Source: Sabethes cyaneus (Eukaryota; Arthropoda; Insecta; Diptera; Culicidae). From it: 64,000 nucleotides of DNA. Where the stretch lies: NCBI RefSeq assembly GCF_943734655.1, contig NC_071353.1, forward strand, positions 144,814,043-144,878,042. Reading direction: 5' to 3'. This document shows, one piece after another, positions 1 to 10,268 of this stretch. The position numbers were made by a program, and so were the translations under genes. The stretch's first letter is position 1, and each line of letters begins with the position of its first letter. The notes beneath the pieces were generated by a model. That model saw nothing but the letters and a program-made list of their open reading frames with translations. It had not been told where the DNA came from and did no database searches.

Positions 1-266
1 GACTAGATTCTGGACCAGATTTTGGACCACATTCTGGACCAAAACAAGATTTTATACCTGGACCACGTTTTGGTCGACATTTTTTATCTGATTTCGGACC
101 AGATTTTGGTTCTAATATTGAACCAGATGGAACTGGACCAAGTTATAAACCAAATTTTGTTGTACCACATCTTTGGTCAAATGTTGGACCTTAACCAGAT
201 TGTGGTGGATCTTGCCCCGATTTTGGACTACATATTGAACGGTCTGAATCAGATCTTGGAGCTGTG
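1..266. repeat. Degenerate GGACCAGATTTTG minisatellite, left part
   Basis: Short imperfect repeats built on GGACCAGATTTTGG and GGACCAGATTCTGG recur every 10-25 bases. The array resumes at 974 after an inserted retroelement. Frames through it are simply translated repeat. Confidence 0.8.
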
Positions 267-957
267 GGTATGAAATAGGGAAGGCAAATGAGGAGCGTCC
301 AATATAACTCTAGCTATCCCAAGCCCCTACCTAGCGCCTCCACGAGGCCATACCTGGTAATGCTCTATTGAGGTGCCAAGCTAGGAGGTGCGATGTCGGG
401 TGGTTCTCGGCTGCCTGATCTCAAAACCACGGTTTTGGGCAGACTTAATTATTTTTTTCGTTTTAGCTTATGAAGCATCTCCTGCTACTTAGTAAAAATT
501 TGGCCAAAACGAGTTTTAATACTGCACATGGATACCAGAATAAAAAAATTAAATTTATTATTAGAAGCACTTATGAAACCTCAAAGGACGCAACACTATT
601 CCATTCGAAGGACTGCTGGTGAGATTGTTCTATTTTGGGCCATATATACCACATTTCATCTTAATATCATATTATTAATAGTATTATTATTGATATCATA
701 AATGTGGAAGGCTGGATGATGGAGTGGATTGCCAACCTGAATCCTTAAGGTCTGAAGCGAATATGGCACTTCTCAATTCAAAGCAAACAAATCATCATGT
801 GGGTTAAAGCTGGTACAGCGAAATTGTCCCTTCTGTAACAGCATTAGTGTGAAATTCATTTAATAATCAAATTTGGATCTACTGTAATTCTCCCTACATA
901 CATTGGCAAGTCCTTGAAGTGAAGATGGCTTTCCTCTACTACTACTACTACTGAACG
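267..957 (+). mobile_element. 5'-truncated retroelement with TSD and (CTA)n tail
   Basis: A 691-bp segment interrupts the minisatellite. It is flanked by the perfect 16-bp direct repeat AGATCTTGGAGCTGTG at 251-266 and 958-973, a TSD of LINE/SINE length. Its right end carries a (CTA)n run near 935-951, which suits the 3' tail of a plus-strand non-LTR element. No coding motif is visible, so it is probably a 3' fragment or a SINE-like element of unknown family. Confidence 0.7.
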
Positions 958-973
958 AGATCTTGGAGCTGTG

Positions 974-1690
974 TCAGATTCTAGATCAGATTTGGCCAGA
1001 ATAATAATTGAATAATATTTTGGACCACATTTTTGATCAAATTTTGGGCCAGATTCTGGGCCTGTACCAGATTGTGCACCTTGTGCCGATTCGCAAACTT
1101 AGATTTTGGACCTGGGGTCCAATTCTCAGTCATTTCACCTAAAAACTGCGATTCTGAAAGTCACCTAGGTGACTCCGCCCACCTGGGTGATTGTACAAAA
1201 CAAATGGATCACATTTAAAAAAAATTGGGTCCAGATTCTAGAACTGGACCAGAATATTATAAACCAGATTTTGTGCCAAATTTTTGATCTGATTTGTTAC
1301 CACAATCCAGATTGCGGATCAAAGGAACCAGATTCTGGACCTGGATCGTATTTTGGACCTGGTTTAAACTGCGAACCATATTTTTTATTAAAAATTTTTC
1401 GAGATTTTCTAACAAATTTTGGGAACAAATTTGAACTAAATTCTGGACGTTTTTGATCATATTTTGAACCTAAAACAAATTTTGAGCCAATCATTTTAAT
1501 CAGATTTTAAACCAGCAACCAGATTTTGAACTAGATTCTGGCCCTGGACTATATGGTGGACTACACTTTCTATTAAATTTTGTCCCAGATTTTGGAACAG
1601 ATTTGTACTAGACTGTGGGCCATGTTTTTGGTCACATTTTTCAACAGATTTTGATTCCAGATTCTAGACCTGGCTCCAGAGCCGTAGTTT
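974..1690. repeat. Degenerate GGACCAGATTTTG minisatellite, right part
   Basis: Continuation of the left array with the same GGACC-AGATT(C/T)TG words, increasingly degenerate towards the right. Frames on both strands rich in N, Q, D and L are repeat translations, not genes. Confidence 0.75.
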
Positions 1691-2034
1691 GACACTGTGG
1701 AGAAGGCCCGATCGGGCGTTCCCTCGTTTCTTAAATCAGTGTTCCTTCGAAATTTAATAATTTCAACAACTACACTTTCGTACTCGAGAATGCCTTAGTG
1801 AGGTTCAGGCCGGTTTTGGCACCCCCTAGAGCTAGCGCCACGTTTTGTCACGTTTACCTTTGCGGTCTTTTCCGAGCACGTAACAACTCAGAAACAACAA
1901 AAAAATTTATGAAAATTTTATCATTAAAAGATTAGAAATTGGCAAACAAGAAGAACAACATATTTCACAAAAAATCCATTTGCCAGAACATAAATTTCCG
2001 ACTTTTTCCGTTTGGAGATTTTCACCATCACTTA
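1691..2034. other. Unassigned; contains a dispersed repeat
   Basis: No gene seen. The part from about 1883 (AACTCAGAAACAACAAAA, then a CTAAAAGATTAGAAA-like word and CACCATCACTTAACTT) is related to 13168-13255, so it is a dispersed repeat found next to low-complexity arrays. Confidence 0.5.
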
Positions 2035-2140
2035 ACTTGAAATTGGACTTAGAATTAGAAATTAATTGGTTTTAAATTGGACTTGAAACTAGACTTGAAA
2101 TTGGAAATAAAATCGAACTTGAAATTATACTTGAATTGGA
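2035..2140. repeat. 12-bp TTGAAATTGGAC tandem repeat
   Basis: About eight degenerate copies of CTTGAAATTGGA-like units lie head to tail. Confidence 0.7.
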
Positions 2141-2965
2141 GCCGTTCTGGCAGCACGGTTCAGAATTGTTGTTTTTATTTTATCGCTCCGTTGCTTTCGA
2201 AATTTTCAGTATTAAAACTCAGTATTTATTTCTGCAGTTTGCGCGAGTGTGTTGTTTAGTGCTGATGGCTTCCTAATCCCACTGATATACAAAGGATAAG
2301 CACGGATAAGTATATTTTCAAACTTAAAGTAGTTTCCGATGACATGTCATAGAAACCCCATAAAAAATAATTCGAGATGCCAATTGTTTTCGATGTTTAT
2401 TGACGAACATGGGTTTCGTTTGACATGCAGTTGGCGCTACGGTACAGATGATGCTGTTATGCATCAAAATTAAAATAGTTAAGCAGAGTTTTGAAAGGTG
2501 TAGCTGAGCAACTGAAATGTTCTCTTCGGCTGTATTTTGATTAAAATTATAAAAGCGGATAATTGGAATGAAAGAAATTTTGTGTTTAATGCAATATCTC
2601 CAAAATATAACTTAGACGGTATATATATGGAAGAGAACTGTTTCAAATCAGCTTCGCATGCTGCTTGTTTCAAATTACAACTATGATTTTGTCATATTAA
2701 ATACGCGCCAGAATACTGGAAACTATTCTGGAAGTGTGGATATGTAAAAGTATCCATGCGGGGCTTATTGTTTATGAAGGCGACCTCGGAATGTACGTGT
2801 ATATCCAGGCATTCTAGAAATGGGTCGTTGGATGAACAATAGAGCTATCACCTTCAATCTCCAGGACTAAAATTATTTGCATTTAGGTAGACAAACTTTC
2901 TAACTAAAAGATGCAAGTAATGTTTTTACATAAAAGCGCTGCCGGTCAGCGGGCGATGGATTGTA

Positions 2966-2966
<1 letters not shown>
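2141..2966. other. No gene recognised
   Basis: AT-rich sequence with only short unconvincing frames and no motif I recognise. Confidence 0.4.

Positions 2967-3034
<68 letters not shown>
2967..3034. repeat. (CA)34 microsatellite
   Basis: Uninterrupted CA dinucleotides, about 34 units. A shorter CA run lies near 3225-3238. Confidence 0.97.
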
Positions 3035-3036
<2 letters not shown>

Positions 3037-3225
3037 TAGCCCCTCCCTGAAGTAATACCGATAAGGTGGTTCCAGGGGGGATCGAGGCTGGAGACTCGAG
3101 TAGGGTTTTAGTGGGTCTGGATCATCACGCCCCAGTAGGGGGGTCGGGATACCAAACCCCACTCCCTGAGTTGTCTTCTCAGGTGTCTGATGGCAGATTT
3201 CCCTACTCGTTAAAAAAAAAGAAAA
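3035..3225. repeat. GC-richer probable dispersed repeat
   Basis: Contains GGTGGTTCCAGGGG and GTCGGGATACCAAACCCC and ends in an A-rich run (TTAAAAAAAAAGAAAAC) near 3210. The composition and A-rich end look like a retroelement 3' end or SINE, but no TSD could be identified. Confidence 0.4.
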
Positions 3226-3254
3226 CACACACACACACCTTTTTTTATTTCTGC

Positions 3255-3560
3255 TGCTAAATTCGGTTGTAGAATAAAATTAAAGACATTTTACAGTCTA
3301 AACTCTTTAATATTTTTATATCACTTATTCTAATTTTATGAGTGAATTGGAGACTTCTTCAGAAAAAATGTCACCACTCATTTTCACTAGATTAGGGTTT
3401 TAAGTCTCGGAACTAAACAAAGCTTAAGGGTTATCAATAGAGTCATCCAAAAAAAGTCAATTTACTCAGTGAAATATCAGTGAAAAAGTCAATTTATTCA
3501 GCCTAAAAGTAATTACAGGACTGTCAGTCGATGCTGCCATGGTCAATGTTGATGAACACT
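3255..3560. repeat. Dispersed repeat module, copy 1
   Basis: Similar to 8060-8300 and 17700-17965. Shared words include AAATTCGGTTG, AAAGACATTTT, AAACTCTTT, TGAGTRAATTGGAG, GATTAGGGTTTTAAGT and GTCGATGCTGC. The other two copies lead directly into a CTCTTTACT array; this copy does not. Confidence 0.6.
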
Positions 3561-3938
3561 CAAATCGGAACTACTGAAAAATTACGTAAGTCCGTGTAAA
3601 CAACCTTGCAGTCGAACTGTTTAATGACCTCACCATATGGTGAGCCACGCAAAAAACTTCTCAGCCAACTGCCATGCGATCTTGTTGATCTTTTTGAAAA
3701 TACGATCTTAATTCTTTTTACAGGCCCACAAGAAAGCCATGAATAATGTTAAACGAATGTTGATGGTCTATTAAATTGTGAATATTCTCAACTTGCACTG
3801 GCTAAAGAACCTTTCTTCAACGATTGTTGAAAAATTATTATCCTTCTGGATGTATCTGGCAGGTAATCAATAGTCACAAGTGTATTAAAAATGTGAAAAA
3901 GTCAAAAAATTTCCAAATGTCTAAAAATTAGCCAAATA
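3561..3938. other. No gene recognised
   Basis: AT-rich, no convincing frame. It lies between a dispersed repeat and a MITE. Confidence 0.4.
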
Positions 3939-4828
3939 GAGTAGGGCGGGGCATAAGTGCGATGTTTGAAGTTGTCAGGACAAGAAGGACAACAACATAA
4001 TATATTTTATAATGATGCAGTAACTCAATGTCTTCACATTCAACTATAAATCATCTGCGGTAATAGTGTTTTGCAAAATAAATTCTTCTTTCTTCTGATC
4101 AAGTGCAAATTCGCACTTTTACCCCACTAGCGGGGCAAAAGTTCGAAGCTAGAATCCACGAAATTAGCCTAGCAGTAGCTAACAAAACCATATCATCTTC
4201 AATCTGCGTTATGTTTCGGTAAGGAATATTCTCAATTTGCCCGTTTTCTATTTTGCGCTGGTGTATTGCAGCCTCCGTTAGATCGAAACTTTTCCAAACG
4301 TTTGTTTTTTTGTTTCATTAGCGGAAACACATTCTTTTTCTTCGGCCAACATCTGTAGAGCAAAGAGCACACAGTTTTCTGCAGATCTTTCATTTCTAGT
4401 ATCTGTGATATAGTGCCTAAAGCTGTATATAATTAGCTATACATTTTTGCCTCGTCCATGAATCGCACTTTTACTCCGTCCTAGGCGCTTGACGGGGTTA
4501 TATTAAATTACGGAAAAGCGAAATATATTTTGTAAATTATTTTCGCCGTATTTTCAAAACAGATATATGAGTGATGTAAAACGCTGCTTCAAATTTTCAA
4601 TAAGTAATATCCCCCTGTTGATATCGTATTTGCCGTATAACGAAAAATTACATCAAAACCGGCCTAAAATAGCATTTGCACATAACTCAGCAACTATGCT
4701 TCGTAAGCAACCAAACTTTACGTTAGATTCAAGCTGTCAAAGTAGTCACCCATCCATGCCAATGTAGAAAATTTACTCGTAATCTGCACCGATAAATCAT
4801 TGAATCGCACTTTTACCCCTCCTTACTC
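3939..4828. mobile_element. MITE with GGGGTAAAAGTGCGAT termini, copy 1
   Basis: A roughly 890-bp non-coding element flanked by TA on both sides (3937-3938 and 4829-4830). Its ends are inverted: GAGTAGGGCGGGGCATAAGT at left and the complement of GAGTAAGGAGGGGTAAAAGT at right. The word GGGG(C/T)AAAAGTGCGA and its complement recur internally around 4110-4145 and 4460-4500. Two more copies, inverted relative to this one, lie at 43884-44776 and 50650-51427. TA flanks suggest Tc1/mariner mobilisation (inference). Confidence 0.75.
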
Positions 4829-5036
4829 TATATGTGTTAAAAAAAGTGCTTAATGTTGGTGAAAAATTAAAAATTAACAATGTCGGTCAAGATTAATCAG
4901 AAACGTGAAATAGGAAACGTAAACCTATCAAATTGTCAAAAAGTGTTAAATCAAATCAAAAGTGTCAAAAATCGTTAGAAAATTGGTTAAAAACATCTCA
5001 AAAAAATCAGAAAGGACCAGTCTAGCTTTTAAATTT

Positions 5037-5221
5037 AGGTAAAAATAAATCTACCTACCTAAAAGTAGGTAGATTTACTTTCACCGACAATTGCCTCCCT
5101 CAAGAGAAGTGCCGATTCTTGATTAATAGTTGCAGGTAGAGGAATGCAAGGTAGAGGTAAAGAACATACTGGAATCGGGCATTGCTTTAAAACGGACATT
5201 CTCACAGCGTTTTCAATCAGT
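5037..5221 (+). promoter_or_regulatory. Core promoter and VBRGGTA cluster, copy A
   Basis: VBRGGTA matches lie at 5065-5071, 5132-5138 and 5153-5159 on the plus strand and 5052-5058 on the minus strand; 5133-5139 is an exact CAGGTAG. A weak TATA-like TTTAAAA is at 5186-5192 and the arthropod initiator TCAGT at 5217-5221, 33 nt from TATA start to the A. VBRGGTA is the motif reported upstream of early zygotic genes in Aedes aegypti and resembles the Drosophila TAGteam/Zelda site. Embryonic use is inferred. Confidence 0.65.
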
Positions 5222-5306
5222 TAATTTCCATTCGGAAAAAGTGGTTAGTTCAACTTAACTTTACTTAAAACTTCAGACTTGCACCTTTATAAAGCTTTAG
5301 TCGATC

Positions 5307-6764
5307 ATGGATAATACCGAGCATAGCGAGCCCCGTACTCCGGTAGATACAACCGTCGTCGATGTCACTGCAAACGCTGAAGACAATCCGGATGTGGAGG
5401 TCAGCCCAGTTCAAGACTGGGAAATTGTGAGTCCAGTTGAGACAGAGAATGATATCGACGGCCAAGATGACGAGCTGTCTGAGCTGAATGTTAGTTCTTT
5501 AAAGAACGCTCTTCCCGAGGTTGAACAAAAAGAAGGACGTGCCGGGACAACGTGGAGGAAGGAGCTTAATGAGCAAGGCCTCACTATCATTCGGGAACTG
5601 TCTACAAGAGTTATAGAGATGGAACGTCATATTGTCGAGATGAAGGAGAGGATGGAAGCTCTTACGCCGTCAAAGTCGACTGCAGATGTGAACGACGAGG
5701 CCTCAAACGTGCCGGCATTTGACAATGAGCCCCATCTAACTGCATACCTCGCTAAATGTTATCCAACTCGTGAGCCATCTACTGCTGAGCTGGTGAAGGA
5801 TCTTGGATTAGCCTCATACTGGACTGCAGTTGGTCTCCGCGACTACATTCCAGGTACATTCAGCGAACTGCAATTTAAGCAACTGACTTTGTTGTATTGT
5901 GTCTATAGGGAACCACATAAGTACCCGAATTTGGCGGAGGTCTACAAACCTCTAATACATGACATTGAAACCAATCCGGACAATGTTATGAAAACTATTG
6001 TGAAACATCTCACTAGAGGCACGAGTGACGTCATGCAGGAGTCCACCGAAGTTCAAACCGCACGCAGCCTTGACGACAATGTAGAAAAAGTAGTTCGAGA
6101 TCTTCGAGCGGAAGTAGTGCGTGAGAAGATACAGAGGAAGGCCCTAGAGTTTGAGCTAGGTCTCGCTCAACAGCTGGCTGCGGATCTTCGGAATGAACTG
6201 GGCCAAGGATTGCATTTGATTCAGAAGCAACTTGCTGAGGTGCATGATCAATTGGGCTGTGTTGACGATAAAATGACAATCTCATGTGCAGCTTCCAAGG
6301 CTTATCATTCTAACGAGCTTATCATTATGGGTATTCCTTATACATTGAATGAAAACTTGCTGCATTATTTTCGCTGTTTGTGCCTTATATTGGGTTATAC
6401 TGAGCCTATGATCCCGTTGGTTGATGCTCGACGTTTAGCTAGAACGCCAACTGAAGGAAGCCACAGTCTTGTATTGCTTCAGTTTGCTTTTTGCAGTCAA
6501 CGAAATGACTTTTTTGGAAGATATTTACGGGTCCGATCGTTCACTTTGAAACAACTTGGTTTTAAATCGGATGAGAAGTTCCATATCCAGGAAAATTTAA
6601 CACCGACCGCAAGACAACTGAAATCTAAGGCAATGGAATTGAAGAAAAGCGGAAAGCTGCAAAGCGTTTATAGTCGAGCAGGAACTATTTTCGTTAAATT
6701 GCCGAACTCTGACCAAGAGTTTGCTGTTGTTTCCGACGAAGAGCTAGTTCGCCTAACTCAATAA
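5307..6764 (+). CDS. ORF1p/FP-C-like coiled-coil protein, copy A
   Basis: An intact intronless 485-codon frame, the most diverged of five paralogues in this window. Acidic Ser/Thr/Pro-rich N-terminus (about 1-75) with DWEIVSP at 37-43; predicted coiled coil about 83-118; a middle domain about 138-240 conserved in all copies; second coiled coil about 255-330; an RRM-like segment (ELIIMGIP onward) about 338-420; and a C-terminus (IQENLTPTARQLKSKA, GTIFVKLP) resembling the FP-C domain found in baculovirus FP protein and LINE ORF1 proteins. Such proteins typically bind nucleic acid and multimerise. No reverse transcriptase follows. It lacks about 17 residues in the linker before the middle domain relative to B. 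The start is the first ATG after the promoter and is shared by all paralogues. The family assignment is by motif reading only. Confidence 0.85.
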   Translation: MDNTEHSEPRTPVDTTVVDVTANAEDNPDVEVSPVQDWEIVSPVETENDIDGQDDELSELNVSSLKNALPEVEQKEGRAGTTWRKELNEQGLTIIRELSTRVIEMERHIVEMKERMEALTPSKSTADVNDEASNVPAFDNEPHLTAYLAKCYPTREPSTAELVKDLGLASYWTAVGLRDYIPGTFSELQFKQLTLLYCVYREPHKYPNLAEVYKPLIHDIETNPDNVMKTIVKHLTRGTSDVMQESTEVQTARSLDDNVEKVVRDLRAEVVREKIQRKALEFELGLAQQLAADLRNELGQGLHLIQKQLAEVHDQLGCVDDKMTISCAASKAYHSNELIIMGIPYTLNENLLHYFRCLCLILGYTEPMIPLVDARRLARTPTEGSHSLVLLQFAFCSQRNDFFGRYLRVRSFTLKQLGFKSDEKFHIQENLTPTARQLKSKAMELKKSGKLQSVYSRAGTIFVKLPNSDQEFAVVSDEELVRLTQ

Positions 6765-7160
6765 TGTCAGCCTTTCTAGCGAGCGATCTCGATTTGGAAA
6801 AGGAATCCGGAAAACCGACTCACGCATGGATTATGTACAATAGACAGGAATATCATCTTTGATTGGAAAACTGGTTACTCTTCAATACATTTCAGACTGC
6901 CATCTATTGGTGGCGGGAGCAATTTTTACACACACCAAAAATTATACCACGCAATAAACCTGTTAAATAGAAGATTATAATAAATCATTTCACACAAATG
7001 CTAGTTGTTATGTTATTTGGAAGATTTTGTAGTACTGGTTTGGAATTCATCTTTTCCCATAGTAAATTATACTCTTTCTGTGCGCTCTGTAAGATTTAAA
7101 AATAACTGGATAATTATAGGAAATGCTTTCCTCGGACGGTTTTGAATATTAAGAACGTTT
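6765..7160 (+). other. 3' UTR and downstream region shared with other copies
   Basis: Similar to sequence after B-E. An AATAAA polyadenylation signal lies at 6979-6984. Similarity continues past it (GTTATGTTATTTGGAAGATT, ATAACTG-ATAATTATAGGAA), which indicates duplication at DNA level rather than retrocopying. Confidence 0.7.
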
Positions 7161-7329
7161 CCATTAAAGTGGCAAATGGAAACATCGGAACATGGAAAAA
7201 GTCGTGATTCTAATCGTGTATATGTATGGGCTCGCAGACAAAATTATTTGGTGGACTTATCTCGACTCGATTATCCAGAAAAAATGGCTCGATTATTCGT
7301 AGTATAAACATTAAAAGGAGGGACTTTAC

Positions 7330-7930
7330 CAATAGATATGTATATATGTAGCCTGCGTTTGCATATCTTCTTTTCTTCTCGTTTTTCGTCTTCACCTGTA
7401 TCGTCTTCACTTCAGTATCTGTATTTCTTTTTTCGACTTTTCTGTTTTCTGTGGTCTGTTCTTGGTTCTCCAGTTTTTCTTCTCATCTCCCGTTTTTCAT
7501 CTTTTTCTCTATCAGCTTACCATTTTCTTTAGTTCGTTTTTCCTGTTTTTCGTTTCTTCTGTTTCTGACCCATACTTCTCTTGTTATATCTGGTTTGACC
7601 ACTTTTTCCGTTTTACTCGTATCCTCTATTGTTTAACAATAGATAATTTTCCATTTTTCTCTCTCACAATATTCTTCTTCTCCATTTTAGTTTTAGAACT
7701 AAGAATCATGTTCCGTAGCACCTTTCTTCTCTCGTTTTCCCTCTTTTTCCTTTTCGTTTTTCCTGCCTGCTGTTTCCTTTTTCTCTGTTAATTTTTTCTT
7801 CTTTTCCTGTCCCGTTTTTTCGCCCTTTTCGTAAGTCCCAAATTTCCTCTGTTCCGTTGTTCGTCTGTGTTCTTCCGTTTTTTCAGTTTTCAGGTTCATT
7901 TCTCCACTTTTCCGATCTCGTTCTTCGTCA
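7330..7930. repeat. Polypyrimidine low-complexity tract
   Basis: About 600 bp of T/C-rich sequence with recurring TTTTTCTG, TTTTCCTG and CTTTTTC words. All long frames here are Phe/Ser/Leu-rich repeat translations. Confidence 0.8.
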
Positions 7931-8019
7931 TTGTAAAAAATCCCATCTTGGATTTATTCGCCATATTGAATTTTATCAAAAAATCACCGTGAGCTCCCCA
8001 ACCTATTTTGATTTTAAGA

Positions 8020-8330
8020 CCACCGTTGGAAAGGGCTTGAATGTTATTGCCAAGATTTTTGGAAATACTTTTTTTAATTCTACGGCCAAATTCGGTTGCA
8101 CAATGAAACTAAAGACATTTTGCCGCCCAAACTCTTTTATAATTTTTTATCACTCCATCATCATAGTTTAATGAGTAAATTGGAGGTTTTTTGCGAAAAA
8201 TTATCATTACTCATCTTCCCTTGATCTCGGAACTAAACAAAACTCTTTTAAACGTCAAGAAAGTCAATCAATTCGGTGAAATGTAGCCCAAAAGTAACCA
8301 TAGATCTCTTCTTTCTACTTTCTACTCTCT
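8020..8330. repeat. Dispersed repeat module, copy 2
   Basis: Similar to 17650-17965 (TTTAAGACCACCGTTGGAAAG, TTGCCAA, AAATTCGGTTGCA, ATGAGTAAATTGGAGG) and to 3255-3560. It leads directly into the CTCTTTACT array. Confidence 0.7.
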
Positions 8331-8390
8331 ACTCTTTACTCTTCACTCTTTACTCTTTACTCATTACTCATTACTCATTACTTCTTACTC

Positions 8391-8787
8391 TTTACTCTCT
8401 TTACTCTCTTTACTCTCTTTACTCTCTTTACTCTCTCTACTCTCTTTACTCTCTTTACTCTCTTTACTCTCTTTACTCTCTTTACTCTCTTTACTCTCTT
8501 TACTCTCTTTACTCTCTTTACTCTCTTTACTCTCTTTACTCTCTTTACTCTCTTTACTCTCTTTACTCTCTTTACTCTCTTTACTCTCTTTACTCTCTTT
8601 ACTCTCTTTACTCTCTTTACTCTCTTTACTCTCTTTACTCTCTTTACTCTCTTTACTCTCTTTACTCTCTTTACTCTCTTTACTCTCTTTACTCTCTTTA
8701 CTCTCTTTACTCTCTTTACTCTCTTTACTCTCTTTACTCTCTTTACTCTCTTTACTCTCTTTACTCTCTTTACTCTCTTTACTCTCT
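8391..8787. repeat. (CTCTTTACT)~44 minisatellite
   Basis: About 44 nearly perfect 9-bp units, preceded by degenerate CTTTACT/CATTACT units from about 8315. Nine bases is a multiple of three, so both strands stay open and give long artefactual frames (Tyr-Ser-Leu, and Glu-Ser-Lys on the other strand). Confidence 0.97.
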
Positions 8788-8799
8788 ATTCTACTCATA

Positions 8800-9170
8800 C
8801 TGCATTATTTTTGTACATTTTCCGTTTCTTTTCTATACCAATTCTGTCCCATTTTGTCTCATTTTTGCTCAATTTTTTACTATTTTTGTATCATTTTTTA
8901 TCCTTTTTGTAACATTTTTGAACCAAATTGTGCTGTTTCTGTACCATTTGATTGATCCTACTCGACCCTATTTATACCATTTTGGTAGCATTTATATAAA
9001 TCCTATCATATTTATGTCTAATTTCTATCCCTCATTGTCCCATTCTGACAATTACTGTTTGCCGATTCTTTGTTCCATTTTTATCTTTTTTGTTTCATTT
9101 TGGTACCATTTCCGCCGCACGTTGTCTGTCCCATTTTTGTCTAATTGTTGTTTTTTTGACCCACCTTGAA
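8800..9170. repeat. TTTTTGTACCATTTT-type degenerate array
   Basis: T-rich words (CATTTTTGTACCATTTT, GTCCCATTTTTGTC) repeat loosely. The block CATACTGCATTATTTTTGTA opening it recurs at about 18163, so array plus flanks form one dispersed unit. Confidence 0.7.
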
Positions 9171-9305
9171 GCCTTCGATCTAAACGCCCTTAAGAATTTA
9201 CCACATAGAAACAGACCAGACACTCGCATTAATTTCATCATCCATTCAGAAACCACTCATTTTTCAAAGAATAGCGTGTTCCGTAACTTGGCCACACGAA
9301 AACAT

Positions 9306-9348
9306 ACACTGATGAAACCTGCAAGTCGTAGGCGAAATACGTATCTGT
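9306..9348 (+). ncRNA. Hammerhead-ribozyme-like motif
   Basis: The core CTGATGA (9309-9315) is followed by a stem II candidate CCTGC/GTAGG (9318-9322 with 9328-9332, loop AAGTC), then GAAA (9334-9337). GAA is followed by the self-complementary ATACGTAT (9337-9344) and C (9345), which would be the minimal palindromic stem III and the UH cleavage site. ACA (9306-9308) and TGT (9346-9348) can form stem I. An A-C mismatch at the base of stem II weakens it. This layout is known in Penelope-like elements and related retroelements. No retroelement coding sequence is seen nearby. Confidence 0.5.
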
Positions 9349-9524
9349 TACGAATAAATATAAATAGCAGAACTTCATTAGAAAGTTTTCTTTTTTGTTT
9401 AATTTCAGGCTCATTTTTGTACCATTTTTACGCTATTTTTGTAAGCATATTCTTACATTTAAACGTCTTAGAGTACAGGACAATTGCGGTGCAATTGCAA
9501 TGATCTTACCCTGTTAACAATTTG

Positions 9525-9600
9525 GGTTTTATTACACTCTTATGTTGGCATTTAAGACCAAAATTAGTCATGAAAACCGCCATAAGAGTACAATAAAACT
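9525..9600. mobile_element. Short foldback element, copy 1
   Basis: Inverted arms TTTTATTACACTCTTATG and the complement of CATAAGAGTACAATAAAA enclose a GGCATTTAAGACCAAAA core. Related hairpins are at 31843-31920 and 40401-40477. A tiny MITE-like hairpin with no coding capacity. Confidence 0.65.
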
Positions 9601-10098
9601 AATTTTATTATTTATTAGGATTAGTAAATGATTTGTTCTGATTGATAGCGTGTAGGGCACTATATTTCTACATATTTGCGTGGGTAAGAGGAAATGCTTA
9701 TCAACTTCGGGATTAAGACTTCAAGAAATATTTTATTGGTTATACTATTCCTGTTTTTACTGTCCGGTACTGTGAGCCAGTTAGCAATGTGTGATTATCT
9801 ACGTCTTCCTTAAAATCGCCAAGAATTTGAAATTGTTTCGCAATGGTCAATGTTCTTGATTTAATTCTAACCATTCATGAAGCAAATTAGTATTCTCAGT
9901 TTTCGTTAATAGTGCTAAGATGTTCAGGGTCAGGATTTTATCGCAAGGGATCAGCATCGCTTGCTTTGGTGTCTCGTTCGTTGCAAAAACTTTGACAGCA
10001 ATTTTTTTCCGAATCCGTTGCAATTATGTAGTTTTAAATTCGAGCCAGTATTTTTGAAAAGTAGTTTGTATTGTAATTTACAAAAATATTTAACTCTA
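9601..10098. other. No gene recognised
   Basis: AT-rich sequence with no recognisable frame or repeat. Confidence 0.35.
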
Positions 10099-10268
10099 GT
10101 AAATTGCCGGGGTTGCTGGGCCAATCATTCCTGCTCCAACTTGATTGTCCATTTTTGAACCGTCTGTATAGAAAACTGTCGAGCCTGGACGAAGATCGGG
10201 ACCACCATCTTCCCAAGAATCACGTCTAGGCTCAAATACACGAAATATTCGATTAAAGTTGAATTTTT
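10099..10268 (-). pseudogene. LOA-like LINE fragment (RNase H start)
   Basis: Minus-strand translation includes FYTDGSKMDNQVGAG and matches 62172-62335 of the better-preserved LINE. The same part is also present inside the copy at 10739-12785, so this is a separate insertion remnant. It retains only the first catalytic Asp region of RNase H. Confidence 0.75.

Noticed and set aside
2926..3260. Frames with Cys-Val or Thr-His repeats
   Set aside because: Translation of CA microsatellites.
7338..7791. Overlapping Phe/Ser/Leu-rich frames resembling membrane proteins
   Set aside because: All three frames are open over a polypyrimidine tract; apparent hydrophobicity follows from composition.
8276..9169. 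297-codon frame with (YSL)n and the antisense (ESK)n frame
   Set aside because: Translation of a 9-bp minisatellite whose unit is a multiple of three; no start context, no conserved flanking domain.
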